From Exiguobacterium sp. s124 (GTDB lineage Bacteria > Bacillota > Bacilli > Exiguobacteriales > Exiguobacteriaceae): a DNA stretch of 64,000 nt. Each line of letters starts with the position of its first letter. The first letter of the stretch is position 1. Both the position numbers and the translations under genes were made by a program. The notes under the pieces are model-generated. The model worked only from the letters and a program-made list of their open reading frames with translations. It was not told the origin of the DNA and did no database searches. The DNA is taken from assembly GCF_018617485.1 (NCBI RefSeq), contig NZ_JACSKH010000001.1, positions 1,612,001 to 1,676,000 of the forward strand, read 5' to 3'. Of the stretch, positions 55,355 through 64,000 are shown one piece after another.

Positions 55355-55804
55355 ATGAAAGTGGAATATGCCACCATGTCCAATCAAGAAGCACTCGCAC
55401 AATTAATGCACGAACTGTGGCCTGACGCACCGATTGAGGAATTGCGAATGGAAGTCAAACTCGGTCTCGTTTCAAAGAAGATGCATTATTTCATTGCATC
55501 CTCCGATACGAAAATTATCGGTTTTTGTCAGCTCAGTTTCAGACGGGATTACGTGCCAGGCGCTACGACGTCTCCTACCGCTTATGTGGAAGGACTTTAT
55601 GTTCTTGAGTCAGAGCGCAACAAAGGTGTCGCCTCTCGCTTGATCGAAGCGGCGTCTACATTTGCGGTGAATCAAGGTTGCATCGAACTGGCATCAGATA
55701 CCGAACTGGAGAATGAGAACAGTCAACAGTTCCATGAGAAGATTGGATTTAAAGAAGTCGAACGTGTCGTTACCTACATGAAAAAGCTCTCTCACGAAAC
55801 GTGA
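55355..55804 (+). CDS. AAC(6')-like GNAT N-acetyltransferase
   Basis: 149 residues, GNAT fold. The segments SFRRDYVPGATTSPTAYVEG (62-80), ERNKGVASRLIEAA (acetyl-CoA motif, 87-100) and ELASDTELENENSQ (111-124) with GFKEVERVVTYMKKL are hallmarks of aminoglycoside 6'-N-acetyltransferases of the AAC(6')-I type. Related chromosomal proteins often act poorly on drugs, so the natural substrate may differ. RBS GGGAG/AGAAGAAG precedes the ATG. Divergent from the DUF3055-like gene. Confidence 0.83.
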   Translation: MKVEYATMSNQEALAQLMHELWPDAPIEELRMEVKLGLVSKKMHYFIASSDTKIIGFCQLSFRRDYVPGATTSPTAYVEGLYVLESERNKGVASRLIEAASTFAVNQGCIELASDTELENENSQQFHEKIGFKEVERVVTYMKKLSHET

Positions 55805-55816
55805 GAGAGCTTTTAT
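55783..55816 (+). terminator. Terminator at the end of the AAC(6')-like gene
   Basis: AGCTCTCTCAC/GTGAGAGAGCT hairpin overlapping the last codons, followed by TTTTATG; A run upstream may serve pdhD on minus. Confidence 0.82.
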
Positions 55817-55824
55817 GAGCATTC

Positions 55825-57237
55825 TTATTTAACGACGTGGATTGGCATGCCCATTGCGATTTCAGCAGCTTCCATTGCCATCTCACCGAGTGATGGGTGA
55901 GCGTGGATTGTAAGTGCGATATCTTCAGCAGTCATACCAGCCTCGATTGCGAGACCAAGCTCAGCGATCATATCTGATGCGCCAGTACCCGCGATTTGAG
56001 CACCAATCAAGAGACCGTCCTCTTTGCGTGTGATGAGCTTCATGAAGCCGTCTGGCTCGTCAAGTGCAAGTGCACGACCGTTCGCTGCGAATGGGAATTT
56101 CGAAACTGTGATTTCGAGTCCTTCTTCTTTTGCGAGTGGCTCTGTGTAACCAACAGTTGCGAGTTCAGGATCTGTGAAGACGACTGCAGGGATTGCAGAG
56201 TAGTCGAGGTAAGCTGGCTTACCTGCTGCTGCTTCTGCTGCGATTTTCGCTTCGTAAGATGCTTTGTGTGCAAGTGGTGGTCCAGGAACGATATCACCGA
56301 TTGCGTAGATGTTTTCGTTCGAAGTTTTGCACTGGTCATCGATTTCGATGATGCCACGGTCGCTGATTTTCACGTCCGCGTTCTCAAGACCGATGTCGCC
56401 TGTGTTTGGACGACGACCAACTGTGACGAGGACATAGTCCGCTTCAACAGATTGCTCTTCACCATTCACTTCAAACTTAACGGTTACGCCGTCTTCCGTT
56501 TCTTCGACACCTTTAGCAAGTGCGTTCGTGTGGATTGTGACGTTCCCTTTTTGTTTGAGCTTCTTCTTAACGATTTGCGTCATTTGTGGTTCGAAACCAG
56601 ACAAGATGTCGCTAGCGCCTTCTACAACGACAACTTCTGTATCGAAGTTAGCGTATGCAGTACCGAGCTCCATACCGATGTATCCACCGCCGATGACGAC
56701 GAGTTTCTTCGGTACTTCAGGAAGTGCCAATGCGCCAGTTGAAGAAAGGACGCGTTTAGACCATTTGAACGATGGGATCTCGATTGGTGTAGAACCAGTC
56801 GCGACAATCGCTTTTTTGAATTTGTAAGGAGTTGAGCTGTCTTCTGTGATGACACGAACTGTGTCTTCAGAAGCGAAGAAAGCTTCACCTTGAACGATTT
56901 CAATCTTGTTTCCTTTAAGGAGACCTTTGACACCGCCAGTCAATTTGTTAACAACTGACTGTTTCCAGTCTTGAACTTTTGTGAAGTCCACTGACACGTT
57001 GTCAGACGAGATTCCCATTGAATCATGTCCTTTAGCGTGTTGGAAGTTGTGTCCTGCTGTGATCAAAGCTTTCGATGGGATACAACCGACGTTCAAGCAA
57101 ACGCCACCGAAGTTGCCTTTCTCAACGATTGTTACTTTCATTCCGAGCTGTGCGCCACGGATTGCGGCAACGTATCCACCAGGACCGGCACCGATGACAA
57201 GCAAATCAGTTTCTTGTGCGAATTCTCCTACTACCAT
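55825..57237 (-). CDS. pdhD: Dihydrolipoamide dehydrogenase (E3)
   Basis: 470 residues. FAD motif [20 protein letters not shown], redox disulfide [18 protein letters not shown] motif [13 protein letters not shown], and C-terminal His-Glu dyad in [14 protein letters not shown]. It reoxidises the lipoyl group of E2 (pdhC) and makes NADH. GGAGGG precedes the ATG. Four-base spacing from pdhC; last gene of the operon. Confidence 0.97.
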   Translation of the reverse strand: MVVGEFAQETDLLVIGAGPGGYVAAIRGAQLGMKVTIVEKGNFGGVCLNVGCIPSKALITAGHNFQHAKGHDSMGISSDNVSVDFTKVQDWKQSVVNKLTGGVKGLLKGNKIEIVQGEAFFASEDTVRVITEDSSTPYKFKKAIVATGSTPIEIPSFKWSKRVLSSTGALALPEVPKKLVVIGGGYIGMELGTAYANFDTEVVVVEGASDILSGFEPQMTQIVKKKLKQKGNVTIHTNALAKGVEETEDGVTVKFEVNGEEQSVEADYVLVTVGRRPNTGDIGLENADVKISDRGIIEIDDQCKTSNENIYAIGDIVPGPPLAHKASYEAKIAAEAAAGKPAYLDYSAIPAVVFTDPELATVGYTEPLAKEEGLEITVSKFPFAANGRALALDEPDGFMKLITRKEDGLLIGAQIAGTGASDMIAELGLAIEAGMTAEDIALTIHAHPSLGEMAMEAAEIAMGMPIHVVK

Positions 57238-57241
57238 GTTC

Positions 57242-58534
57242 TTATCCCTCCATCATTAGAAGTGCTGGGTCTTCGAGCAAGCGTTTCACCATGTTAAGAG
57301 CGTTTTGTGCAGTCGCACCGTCGATGAGGCGGTGGTCAAAGCTGAATGAAAGTGCAAGTACTGGCGCAGCAACGATTTCACCGTTCTTCACGACAGCTTT
57401 CTCAGCGATACGGCCGATACCGAGAATCGCAACTTCTGGGTGGTTGATGACAGGTGTGAACCATTGTCCACCAGCTGAACCGATGTTTGTGATTGTGATC
57501 GATCCGCCTTTCATGTCTTCCCCAGCGAGCTTGCCTTCACGAGCTTTACCTGCAAGTTCGTTAATGTTTGTAGCAAGTGCATAGATTGATTTACGGTCTG
57601 CATCTTTTACGACTGGTACAACGAGTCCGTTGTCCGTGTCAGCTGCAATCCCGATGTTGTAGTAGTTTTTGTAGACGATTTCTTCGTTCACATCATCGAT
57701 TGAAGCGTTGATTGTTGGGAATGCTTTCGCTGCAGCAGTCAATGCTTTCACGACGAATGGCAAGTACGTGAGTTTCACGCCTTGGTCAGCCGCGACTTGT
57801 TTGAAGTCTTTGCGGAGTGCGACGAGTTTTGTAACGTCGACTTCGTCCATGAGTGTAACGTGTGGTGCAGTGTGTTTCGAGTTAACCATAGCTTTCGAGA
57901 TGGCTTTACGGATTCCACGGATTTTCTCACGTGTTTCAAGTTCTGGAGTCGCTGACTCGTAAGGCTTGATTTCCGCTTTCGCAGCTGCTGCTGGTGCTAC
58001 AGAATCTGTTTTCTCTGTTGTAGCTTCTGCAGACGGTGCTTCGCCGTTCGCGAATGCATCGATGTCTTCTTTTAAGACGCGACCGTTGTCGCCAGAACCG
58101 TTCACTTCACGGATGTCGACACCTTTTTCACGTGCATATTTACGGACAGATGGCATTGCGATGACACGCTCAGATTTGTGAAGTTGAACGTCGCGTGGCG
58201 CGTCTTCTTTCACATCTTCTTTCACGTCTTCTGTCTTCTCTTCTGCTTTCGGTTGTTCAGGTGTTTCTTCTTCTTCACCTGCTGGTGCGTCGCCTTCGAT
58301 GTCAAATGTAATGAGGACGTCGCCGACTACGGCAACTGTACCTTCAGAAACTTTAACCTCTTTGACTGTACCGTCTACTGGTGCTGGGATTTCAACGACT
58401 GCTTTGTCGTTTTGTACTTCTAAAAGAACATCGTCCTCTTTGACCGTATCCCCTGCTTTTACGAACCACTTGACGATTTCACCTTCGTGAATACCTTCAC
58501 CGATATCTGGTAATTTAAATTCAAATACTGCCAC
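57242..58534 (-). CDS. pdhC: Dihydrolipoamide acetyltransferase (E2)
   Basis: 430 residues. One N-terminal lipoyl domain with lipoyl Lys in [11 protein letters not shown], an acidic Pro/Glu-rich linker, the peripheral-subunit-binding domain ([20 protein letters not shown]), an Ala-rich linker and the catalytic domain ending in [16 protein letters not shown] (catalytic His). It forms the core of the complex and transfers acetyl to CoA. Start GTG at 58534 after GGGAGGA. A 78-bp gap with a hairpin separates it from pdhB. Confidence 0.96.
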   Translation of the reverse strand: MAVFEFKLPDIGEGIHEGEIVKWFVKAGDTVKEDDVLLEVQNDKAVVEIPAPVDGTVKEVKVSEGTVAVVGDVLITFDIEGDAPAGEEEETPEQPKAEEKTEDVKEDVKEDAPRDVQLHKSERVIAMPSVRKYAREKGVDIREVNGSGDNGRVLKEDIDAFANGEAPSAEATTEKTDSVAPAAAAKAEIKPYESATPELETREKIRGIRKAISKAMVNSKHTAPHVTLMDEVDVTKLVALRKDFKQVAADQGVKLTYLPFVVKALTAAAKAFPTINASIDDVNEEIVYKNYYNIGIAADTDNGLVVPVVKDADRKSIYALATNINELAGKAREGKLAGEDMKGGSITITNIGSAGGQWFTPVINHPEVAILGIGRIAEKAVVKNGEIVAAPVLALSFSFDHRLIDGATAQNALNMVKRLLEDPALLMMEG

Positions 58535-58572
58535 TGGTTTTTCCTCCCATCAATTCATCATGTAAACACGAC

Positions 58573-58592
58573 AAGGGAGAACATTCTCCCTC
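58573..58592 (-). promoter_or_regulatory. Hairpin between pdhB and pdhC
   Basis: Minus strand: AGGGAGAA/TTCTCCCT perfect 8-bp stem with a two-base loop, not followed by a T run. It is not a terminator; an RNA processing or stability element is more likely. Confidence 0.5.
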
Positions 58593-58612
58593 ATCGTTTA
58601 TTCGACACGATC

Positions 58613-59590
58613 TTAGAAGTTCACAACTTCCTTAACTTTTGCAACGACATCTTTATGGTCTGGTAACCACATGTCTTCACCTTGTGCGAATGCGAAGACT
58701 GTGTCTGGTGCAGTTACTCGAAGAACTGGTGCTTCGAGGTGAAGAATTGCGCGTTCTTGAATTTCAGTTACAACGTTCGCTGCGATACCTGCTTGACGTT
58801 GTGCTTCTTGAACGACGATCGCACGACCTGTTTTCTTAACAGATTCTACGATTGTGTCGATATCAAGCGGGCTCACTGTCATGAGGTCGATGACTTCAAC
58901 GTTGATGTTTTCTTTTTCAAGCTCTTCCGCTGCTTTAAGTGAAGTGTGCACCATCGCACCGTAAGTGATGATTGAAACGTCTGTACCTTCACGTTTCACA
59001 TCTGCTTTACCGAGTTCGATTGTGTAATCACCTTCAGGTACTTCGCCACGGAATGAACGATACAATTTCATGTGCTCGAGGAACACAACTGGGTCGTTGT
59101 CACGGATTGACGCGATCAACAAACCTTTTGCATCGTACGGAGTTGATGGAATAACAACTTTAAGACCAGGTGTCTGAGCCATCAAACCTTCAAGGCTATC
59201 CGCGTGAAGTTCAGGTGTCTTAACTCCACCACCAAATGGTGAACGGATTGTGATTGGTTGGCTGTAAGCGCCGCCTGAACGGTAACGCATACGTGCCATT
59301 TGAGCTGCGATTGAGTCGAATACTTCGAATACGAATCCGAAGAATTGAACTTCCATGATCGGACGGAATCCAGTAAGACCTAGACCGATTGCAAGACCAC
59401 CAATCCCTGATTCAGCGAGTGGCGTGTCGAAGACACGGTCTTCGCCGAGCTCGTCTTGGAGACCTTCCGTTGCACGGAATACCCCACCGTTTTTACCAAC
59501 GTCTTCTCCGAAGAGAAGTACTTTCTCGTCGCGTTTCATTTCAACGCGCATCGCATCAGTAATCGCTTGGATCATTGTCATTTGAGCCAT
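58613..59590 (-). CDS. pdhB: Pyruvate dehydrogenase E1 beta
   Basis: 325 residues, transketolase-like beta subunit. [56 protein letters not shown] and [16 protein letters not shown] are conserved E1-beta segments. With PdhA it binds thiamine diphosphate and decarboxylates pyruvate, passing the acetyl group to E2. Three bases after pdhA. Confidence 0.97.
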   Translation of the reverse strand: MAQMTMIQAITDAMRVEMKRDEKVLLFGEDVGKNGGVFRATEGLQDELGEDRVFDTPLAESGIGGLAIGLGLTGFRPIMEVQFFGFVFEVFDSIAAQMARMRYRSGGAYSQPITIRSPFGGGVKTPELHADSLEGLMAQTPGLKVVIPSTPYDAKGLLIASIRDNDPVVFLEHMKLYRSFRGEVPEGDYTIELGKADVKREGTDVSIITYGAMVHTSLKAAEELEKENINVEVIDLMTVSPLDIDTIVESVKKTGRAIVVQEAQRQAGIAANVVTEIQERAILHLEAPVLRVTAPDTVFAFAQGEDMWLPDHKDVVAKVKEVVNF

Positions 59591-59593
59591 AAC

Positions 59594-60697
<1,104 letters not shown>

Positions 60698-60823
60698 TCA
60701 ACTATGAGACAATTGTCTTTTTTGTGATCAAACACTATCTCAAATCTTACGTGTATCTGTCCAAAAAAGCAATCTGTATTAACGTAATTCAGGAAAGTTA
60801 TGCTCTCCTGCCGTTTCCTAGTT

Positions 60824-60853
60824 AGTATAAAACGGGTTGTTATAATAACGCAA
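60824..60853 (-). promoter_or_regulatory. pdhABCD promoter
   Basis: Minus strand TTGCGT (60848-60853), 18 bp, TATACT (60824-60829). Confidence 0.62.
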
Positions 60854-60869
60854 AAAATATGCTTACTGA

Positions 60870-60885
60870 AATAAAACGCTTACAT
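60870..60885 (-). promoter_or_regulatory. cre-like site upstream of the pdh promoter
   Basis: ATGTAAGCGTTTTATT differs from the cre consensus at two positions. It lies 16 bp upstream of the -35, a place where CcpA activates rather than represses in Bacillus overflow genes. Weak evidence. Confidence 0.3.
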
Positions 60886-60968
60886 TCAAGGCATATGACA
60901 TTCATTTTGCCTCTGTATCATTTTCGTTTCACCTTCTGTACCATCCACATTCCTTCCTGTTTAAATAT

Positions 60969-60976
60969 GATATAAT
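60969..60976 (+). promoter_or_regulatory. Extended -10 promoter of def
   Basis: TGATATAAT gives TG-N-TATAAT (60968-60976), an extended -10; there is no clear -35. Start predicted about 28 bp before the ATG. Confidence 0.6.
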
Positions 60977-61010
60977 CAATCATATACGTTTTACAGAAAG
61001 GAAGTTGCAT

Positions 61011-61550
61011 ATGTTAACGATGAAAGACGTGATTCGCGAAGGAGACGAGCGACTCCGCGCGCGCTCAACCGAAGTACCGCTTCCGCCAACTACAGAAGAT
61101 TTGGCGTTACTCGACGAGATGGAGACGTTCCTCGTCAATAGTCAAGACCCAGAGATGAGCGAGAAATACGAGTTACGAGGTGGAGTTGGCATTGCCGCGC
61201 CACAGCTCGGTGTGAATCGTCGTTTCTTCACAGTCTTGCTACAAGAAGAGGAAGAAACGTTTAAGCTTTCCATCTTCAACCCTAAAATCACAAGCCATTC
61301 CGTTGAACAAACGTTTTTAAATGGTGGGGAAGGCTGCTTGTCGGTCGACCGTGTGGTCAAAGGAAACGTACCTCGTTTTCGTCGAATTACATTAGAAGGG
61401 TTCGATCGAGACGGACAGCCAATCAAGATGCGTCTCCGCGGAATGCGTGCCATCGTGTGTCAACATGAGCTCGATCATTTGGACGGCATTTTATTTTATG
61501 ACCGCATCAATACATCGAACCCGTTAGACACTTACGGCGAACCGATTTAA
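61011..61550 (+). CDS. def: Peptide deformylase
   Basis: 179 residues from the ATG at 61011, six bases after AAAGGAAG. The three metal-binding motifs are GVGIAAPQLG, EGCLSV and QHELDHLDG; this length and the insert before motif 1 place it with type II (Gram-positive) deformylases. It removes the formyl group from nascent proteins. Divergent from pdhA, as B. subtilis ykrB/defB is near pdhA. One base separates it from the next gene, so they are likely cotranscribed. Confidence 0.96.
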   Translation: MLTMKDVIREGDERLRARSTEVPLPPTTEDLALLDEMETFLVNSQDPEMSEKYELRGGVGIAAPQLGVNRRFFTVLLQEEEETFKLSIFNPKITSHSVEQTFLNGGEGCLSVDRVVKGNVPRFRRITLEGFDRDGQPIKMRLRGMRAIVCQHELDHLDGILFYDRINTSNPLDTYGEPI

Positions 61551-61551
61551 C

Positions 61552-63177
61552 ATGTTTAGCTCGAGAAAAAGGGCACTGTTGTTACTATTCCCATTTTTAT
61601 TTCTTTTAATCGGCGGATGTGTGCGCATCAATTACGATGCGACCGTTCACTACGATCAATCCGTTTCACTCGAAACCACATACGCTTTCCGTGACCACCC
61701 GGTGATGAAGTTGCTCAATCTAAGGCTCGACTGGGATACGTGGAAGGAACAGGCAGAAGACAACGGGTACGAAACCGAAGATTATTCGAGTGCCGATGAC
61801 TATGAAGGAATGATCTTGAAGAAGACGTTTCGCAATGTGGATGAGTTGCAAAGAATTAAAGAAGAGTGGAAAACGGGACCAGCCGGTATTTTAGTCCCAC
61901 CAGACATTCAGTTCGATATCGAACAGCGAGACGGCATCTGGTTCGACTCCTATACGATGCAGACGAACCTCGACCTCAGACTAGACCAGGTTGACTTACC
62001 GGGTGTCGAACTGTCGGGTTCACCAAAGAAATTAGCTGAACGATATATCCGGCAAGCCGATATCCGCTTTAATTTGACCGTTCCGACCGGCGTGTTCGTG
62101 GAAGACGGGACCGGTCTCGACCTTCGCTCCATGAAACATGTGGAATGGCAAGTGTACGGCGGTCGCCAAAATAATTTGAAACTCGTCGCCCACGTCCCGA
62201 ATATTAAAGCATGGGTGATCACCATCGTCGTGTTCGTGGCAGCGATCATTTTAGGGTATTTCATTTGGCGTAAGTATAGACGGAACGTCGGTAACCCTAG
62301 GGAAACATCGATTCGCTCACGACTGTTAGGATTATTGATCGTCTCACTCTCGCTCGTACTGATTGTCGGTACATTCCGACAAGAATTGGCGAATGAGCGG
62401 CAATCCGAGGCGATTCGCCAAGCGTCACAAACGAACGAATTCATTCCGACGTTCGCGGTACACGGCTTGCTCGGGACCGACCGAACCTTCTTGCGTTTCT
62501 CACAAGCGATGGAACAGAGCGGTCAAGCGACTGACGGTGCCCTTTGTACGGTGACTGTGAAAGGAAAAACTGACTGTGAAATTTATGACTATAGCTCGAA
62601 TCGCCCGATCGTTCGAATCGAGTTCGAGGATGCAGAGGCTTCATTGAACAATCAAACGAAATGGTTGAATTCAGCTATCGAGACGTACAAGAAAACGAGA
62701 AATCGTTCATTCGACCGCATGTATATTCTCGGTCACAGTATGGGTGGTGTTGCCGCTGCCAACTATATCCTGAACCAGGAGACATATATCATCGATAAAT
62801 TCGTCACGTTCGATAGTCCATTTGGCGGCACTCGGCTCGCAAACTTCGGGCTGTCCGCCAGTAATTTTGGAATCAATACCGGGAGCCCTGCCATTCGGGA
62901 CCTGTCCCCGAATTCGGACGGGTTACAGGCGTTCCAATCAAAACTTGAGACGTGGCCACGTTCCGTACAAGTGCTCTCCTTCTCTGGACGAGGCGGTGAG
63001 TTCAATCTAATTGAGCCATCTAGTTCTCTGTTACTCGAAGAATATACGAATAACATTCAGACAGAGACCGTCCCGTACGATCATTTCTCGCTTCACCGTA
63101 AAAGCGATGTCTTGAAAGAGACCGGGAAGTTTTTGTACGAATATACGAACGAGTTTAATCCAATCGAAACGAATTGA
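61552..63177 (+). CDS. Lipoprotein with LppM-like domain, two membrane helices and alpha/beta hydrolase domain
   Basis: 541 residues. N-terminal lipoprotein signal with lipobox LLIGGC (Cys23), an LppM/DUF3153-like beta-rich domain (about 24-215; INYDATVHYDQSVSLETTYA), one membrane helix (220-238), a short basic cytoplasmic loop (KYRRNVGNPRETSIRSR), a second helix (257-274) and a C-terminal alpha/beta hydrolase (about 295-535) with HGLLG, nucleophile GHSMGG (Ser396) and a late histidine in YDHFSLHRK. The hydrolase resembles DUF915 proteins of Gram-positives. Topology predicts both domains outside the cell, tethered three ways. Substrate unknown; a lipid or envelope ester is a guess. Start ATG at 61552, two bases after the def stop; no strong RBS of its own. 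Confidence 0.75.
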   Translation: MFSSRKRALLLLFPFLFLLIGGCVRINYDATVHYDQSVSLETTYAFRDHPVMKLLNLRLDWDTWKEQAEDNGYETEDYSSADDYEGMILKKTFRNVDELQRIKEEWKTGPAGILVPPDIQFDIEQRDGIWFDSYTMQTNLDLRLDQVDLPGVELSGSPKKLAERYIRQADIRFNLTVPTGVFVEDGTGLDLRSMKHVEWQVYGGRQNNLKLVAHVPNIKAWVITIVVFVAAIILGYFIWRKYRRNVGNPRETSIRSRLLGLLIVSLSLVLIVGTFRQELANERQSEAIRQASQTNEFIPTFAVHGLLGTDRTFLRFSQAMEQSGQATDGALCTVTVKGKTDCEIYDYSSNRPIVRIEFEDAEASLNNQTKWLNSAIETYKKTRNRSFDRMYILGHSMGGVAAANYILNQETYIIDKFVTFDSPFGGTRLANFGLSASNFGINTGSPAIRDLSPNSDGLQAFQSKLETWPRSVQVLSFSGRGGEFNLIEPSSSLLLEEYTNNIQTETVPYDHFSLHRKSDVLKETGKFLYEYTNEFNPIETN

Positions 63178-63179
63178 CG

Positions 63180-63217
63180 CCAAAACAGCTATCCTCATGT
63201 TGAGGATAGCTGTTTGT
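63180..63217. terminator. Bidirectional terminator at 63.2 kb
   Basis: AAACAGCTATCCTC/GAGGATAGCTGTTT hairpin between convergent genes, flanked by A and T runs. Confidence 0.92.
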
Positions 63218-64000
63218 TTAATACGTCATCGTCCACGTTACTTTTTGAAGCCAATACATCACGTACTTGCCGAGTGGGAGATCGGTTTGAATCTCATCAT
63301 ATGCGACCGTGTACGTTCCCTCCTCATTGTTCCATAAGCGATTAAAATAATCGTCAACTTCACCAAAGAAAGCTGTATCGTCTTCACCTTTCACTTCGAC
63401 GTCTGCTTCAAGGTTGTAATCGTTCATATTCCGAGTCGTATAGTTCCCTGACCCTAACACGACCGTCTTCTCGTCCCCGTCCACATATAAGATTTTCGGA
63501 TGATATTGTTCCTTGCCGACGTCATACCATCGAATCTCGATTTGTTCAGGATTGACAGTATTCAGTTCTGCCGTCACTGGTAAGTTCGGCAATCCCGATT
63601 TCGAGCGACCGAACGCGTTCGTGTTTGGATCGAGAATCAGATTTACTTTCACGCCTCGACCTGCGGCATCCTCGATCGCTTGGATAATGTTTCGGTCAGC
63701 CAAATAGAACATCCCGATCCAAATCGTATCGCCATCCTCCGCTCCGTTCATCGCATCGAGCACCGACTCTTGAATCTTCCCTTCCGTGACGTAACGAATT
63801 TCCATCGGCGCCTCAGTCGGTGCACGCTCGATGCTAGATAGTGCCTCGTCGTCCGGGAAGCGTCGGGCATCCCCTTTCGAGAACGTTGCGACCGCTTGCT
63901 CGCCTTCTACAATCTCTTTTAAAATCGGTCCTTTTAAATGGACCCCGACGTTCGAATGATATCCACTAGCATCATGTGGATTCGCTGATAACACGAACCC
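63218..64000 (-). CDS. Phospholipase D family protein (C-terminal part)
   Basis: At least 260 residues; the frame stays open through base 64000, so the 5' end is missing. The second HKD motif is present as YHPKILYVDGDEKTVVLGSGN with NYTTRNMNDYNLEADV; the first motif must lie further upstream. The visible start (LSANPHDASGYHSNVGVHL) is what follows the first HKD motif in PLD-like proteins. Could be a phospholipase D, cardiolipin synthase-like or nuclease-type member. Ends with a hydrophobic/aromatic tail (KYVMYWLQKVTWTMTY). Confidence 0.83.
   Translation of the reverse strand, partial: GFVLSANPHDASGYHSNVGVHLKGPILKEIVEGEQAVATFSKGDARRFPDDEALSSIERAPTEAPMEIRYVTEGKIQESVLDAMNGAEDGDTIWIGMFYLADRNIIQAIEDAAGRGVKVNLILDPNTNAFGRSKSGLPNLPVTAELNTVNPEQIEIRWYDVGKEQYHPKILYVDGDEKTVVLGSGNYTTRNMNDYNLEADVEVKGEDDTAFFGEVDDYFNRLWNNEEGTYTVAYDEIQTDLPLGKYVMYWLQKVTWTMTY

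Noticed and set aside
55996-56742. 248-codon frame on plus inside pdhD
   Set aside because: Antisense shadow of a certain gene; the product is Cys/Phe/Asp-rich nonsense without motifs.

Overview
The window is a gene-dense piece of a low-to-medium GC Firmicutes (Bacillota) chromosome. Gene content and order follow the Bacillus subtilis pdh-ctaA-ylb-dcw-divIVA-pyrR region almost step for step. The sporulation genes that interrupt this region in Bacillus (spoVD, spoVE, spoIIGA, sigE, sigG) are missing. That points to a non-sporulating Bacillales member; Exiguobacterium is my best guess, from overall protein resemblance only. No rRNA, tRNA, CRISPR array, intact insertion sequence or prophage is visible.

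Layout. 1-265: start of pyrR with its PyrR-binding leader and attenuator. 266-4743: rluD, lspA and ileS, the last controlled by an isoleucine T-box whose promoter lies inside divIVA. 4711-8232: divIVA and the ylm cell-division/PLP genes (ylmH, ylmG, sepF, ylmE, pgeF). 8283-20004: a reduced division and cell-wall (dcw) cluster, transcribed on the minus strand as rsmH-ftsL-pbpB-murF-mraY-murD-murG-divIB and then ftsA-ftsZ; mraZ, murE and murB are not in their usual places. 20164-22940: bshC (bacillithiol), a DUF3397-like membrane protein and panE. 23062-27846: rpmF/ylbN, the divergent tmcAL, and ylbL-coaD-rsmD-ylbG-ylbF. 27979-29201: an orphan ATP-grasp enzyme and a YugN-like protein.

29269-37832 is a complete caa3-type cytochrome c oxidase module: ctaC-D-E-F, ctaG, ctaM/DUF420, sco, and the heme A genes ctaB and ctaA, which diverge from a 333-bp regulatory region. 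A DNA photolyase, pyruvate carboxylase, ftsW and ylaN follow. 44559-51129 holds the yla group (PhoH-like ylaK, ylaL, ylaI, ylaH, typA, ylaF) plus an MFS exporter. 51189-55804 has an inositol-monophosphatase/acetyltransferase fusion, yktA, a speA-like PLP decarboxylase, a DUF3055-like protein and an AAC(6')-like acetyltransferase. 55825-60679 is the pyruvate dehydrogenase operon pdhABCD. The right end carries def, an unusual lipoprotein/hydrolase fusion and the 3' part of a phospholipase D family gene.

Most of the window is conserved housekeeping DNA: cell-wall precursor synthesis and septum formation, pyruvate entry into the TCA cycle through PDH and pyruvate carboxylase, and terminal respiration through caa3 oxidase. 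I found no convincing undescribed multi-gene system. The unusual items are single genes and control regions: the LppM-like/alpha-beta-hydrolase lipoprotein, the SuhB-GNAT fusion, an orphan ATP-grasp protein, a promoter embedded in divIVA, a palindrome at the ctaB promoter, and a sigma-B-like promoter before a 62-codon orphan gene.
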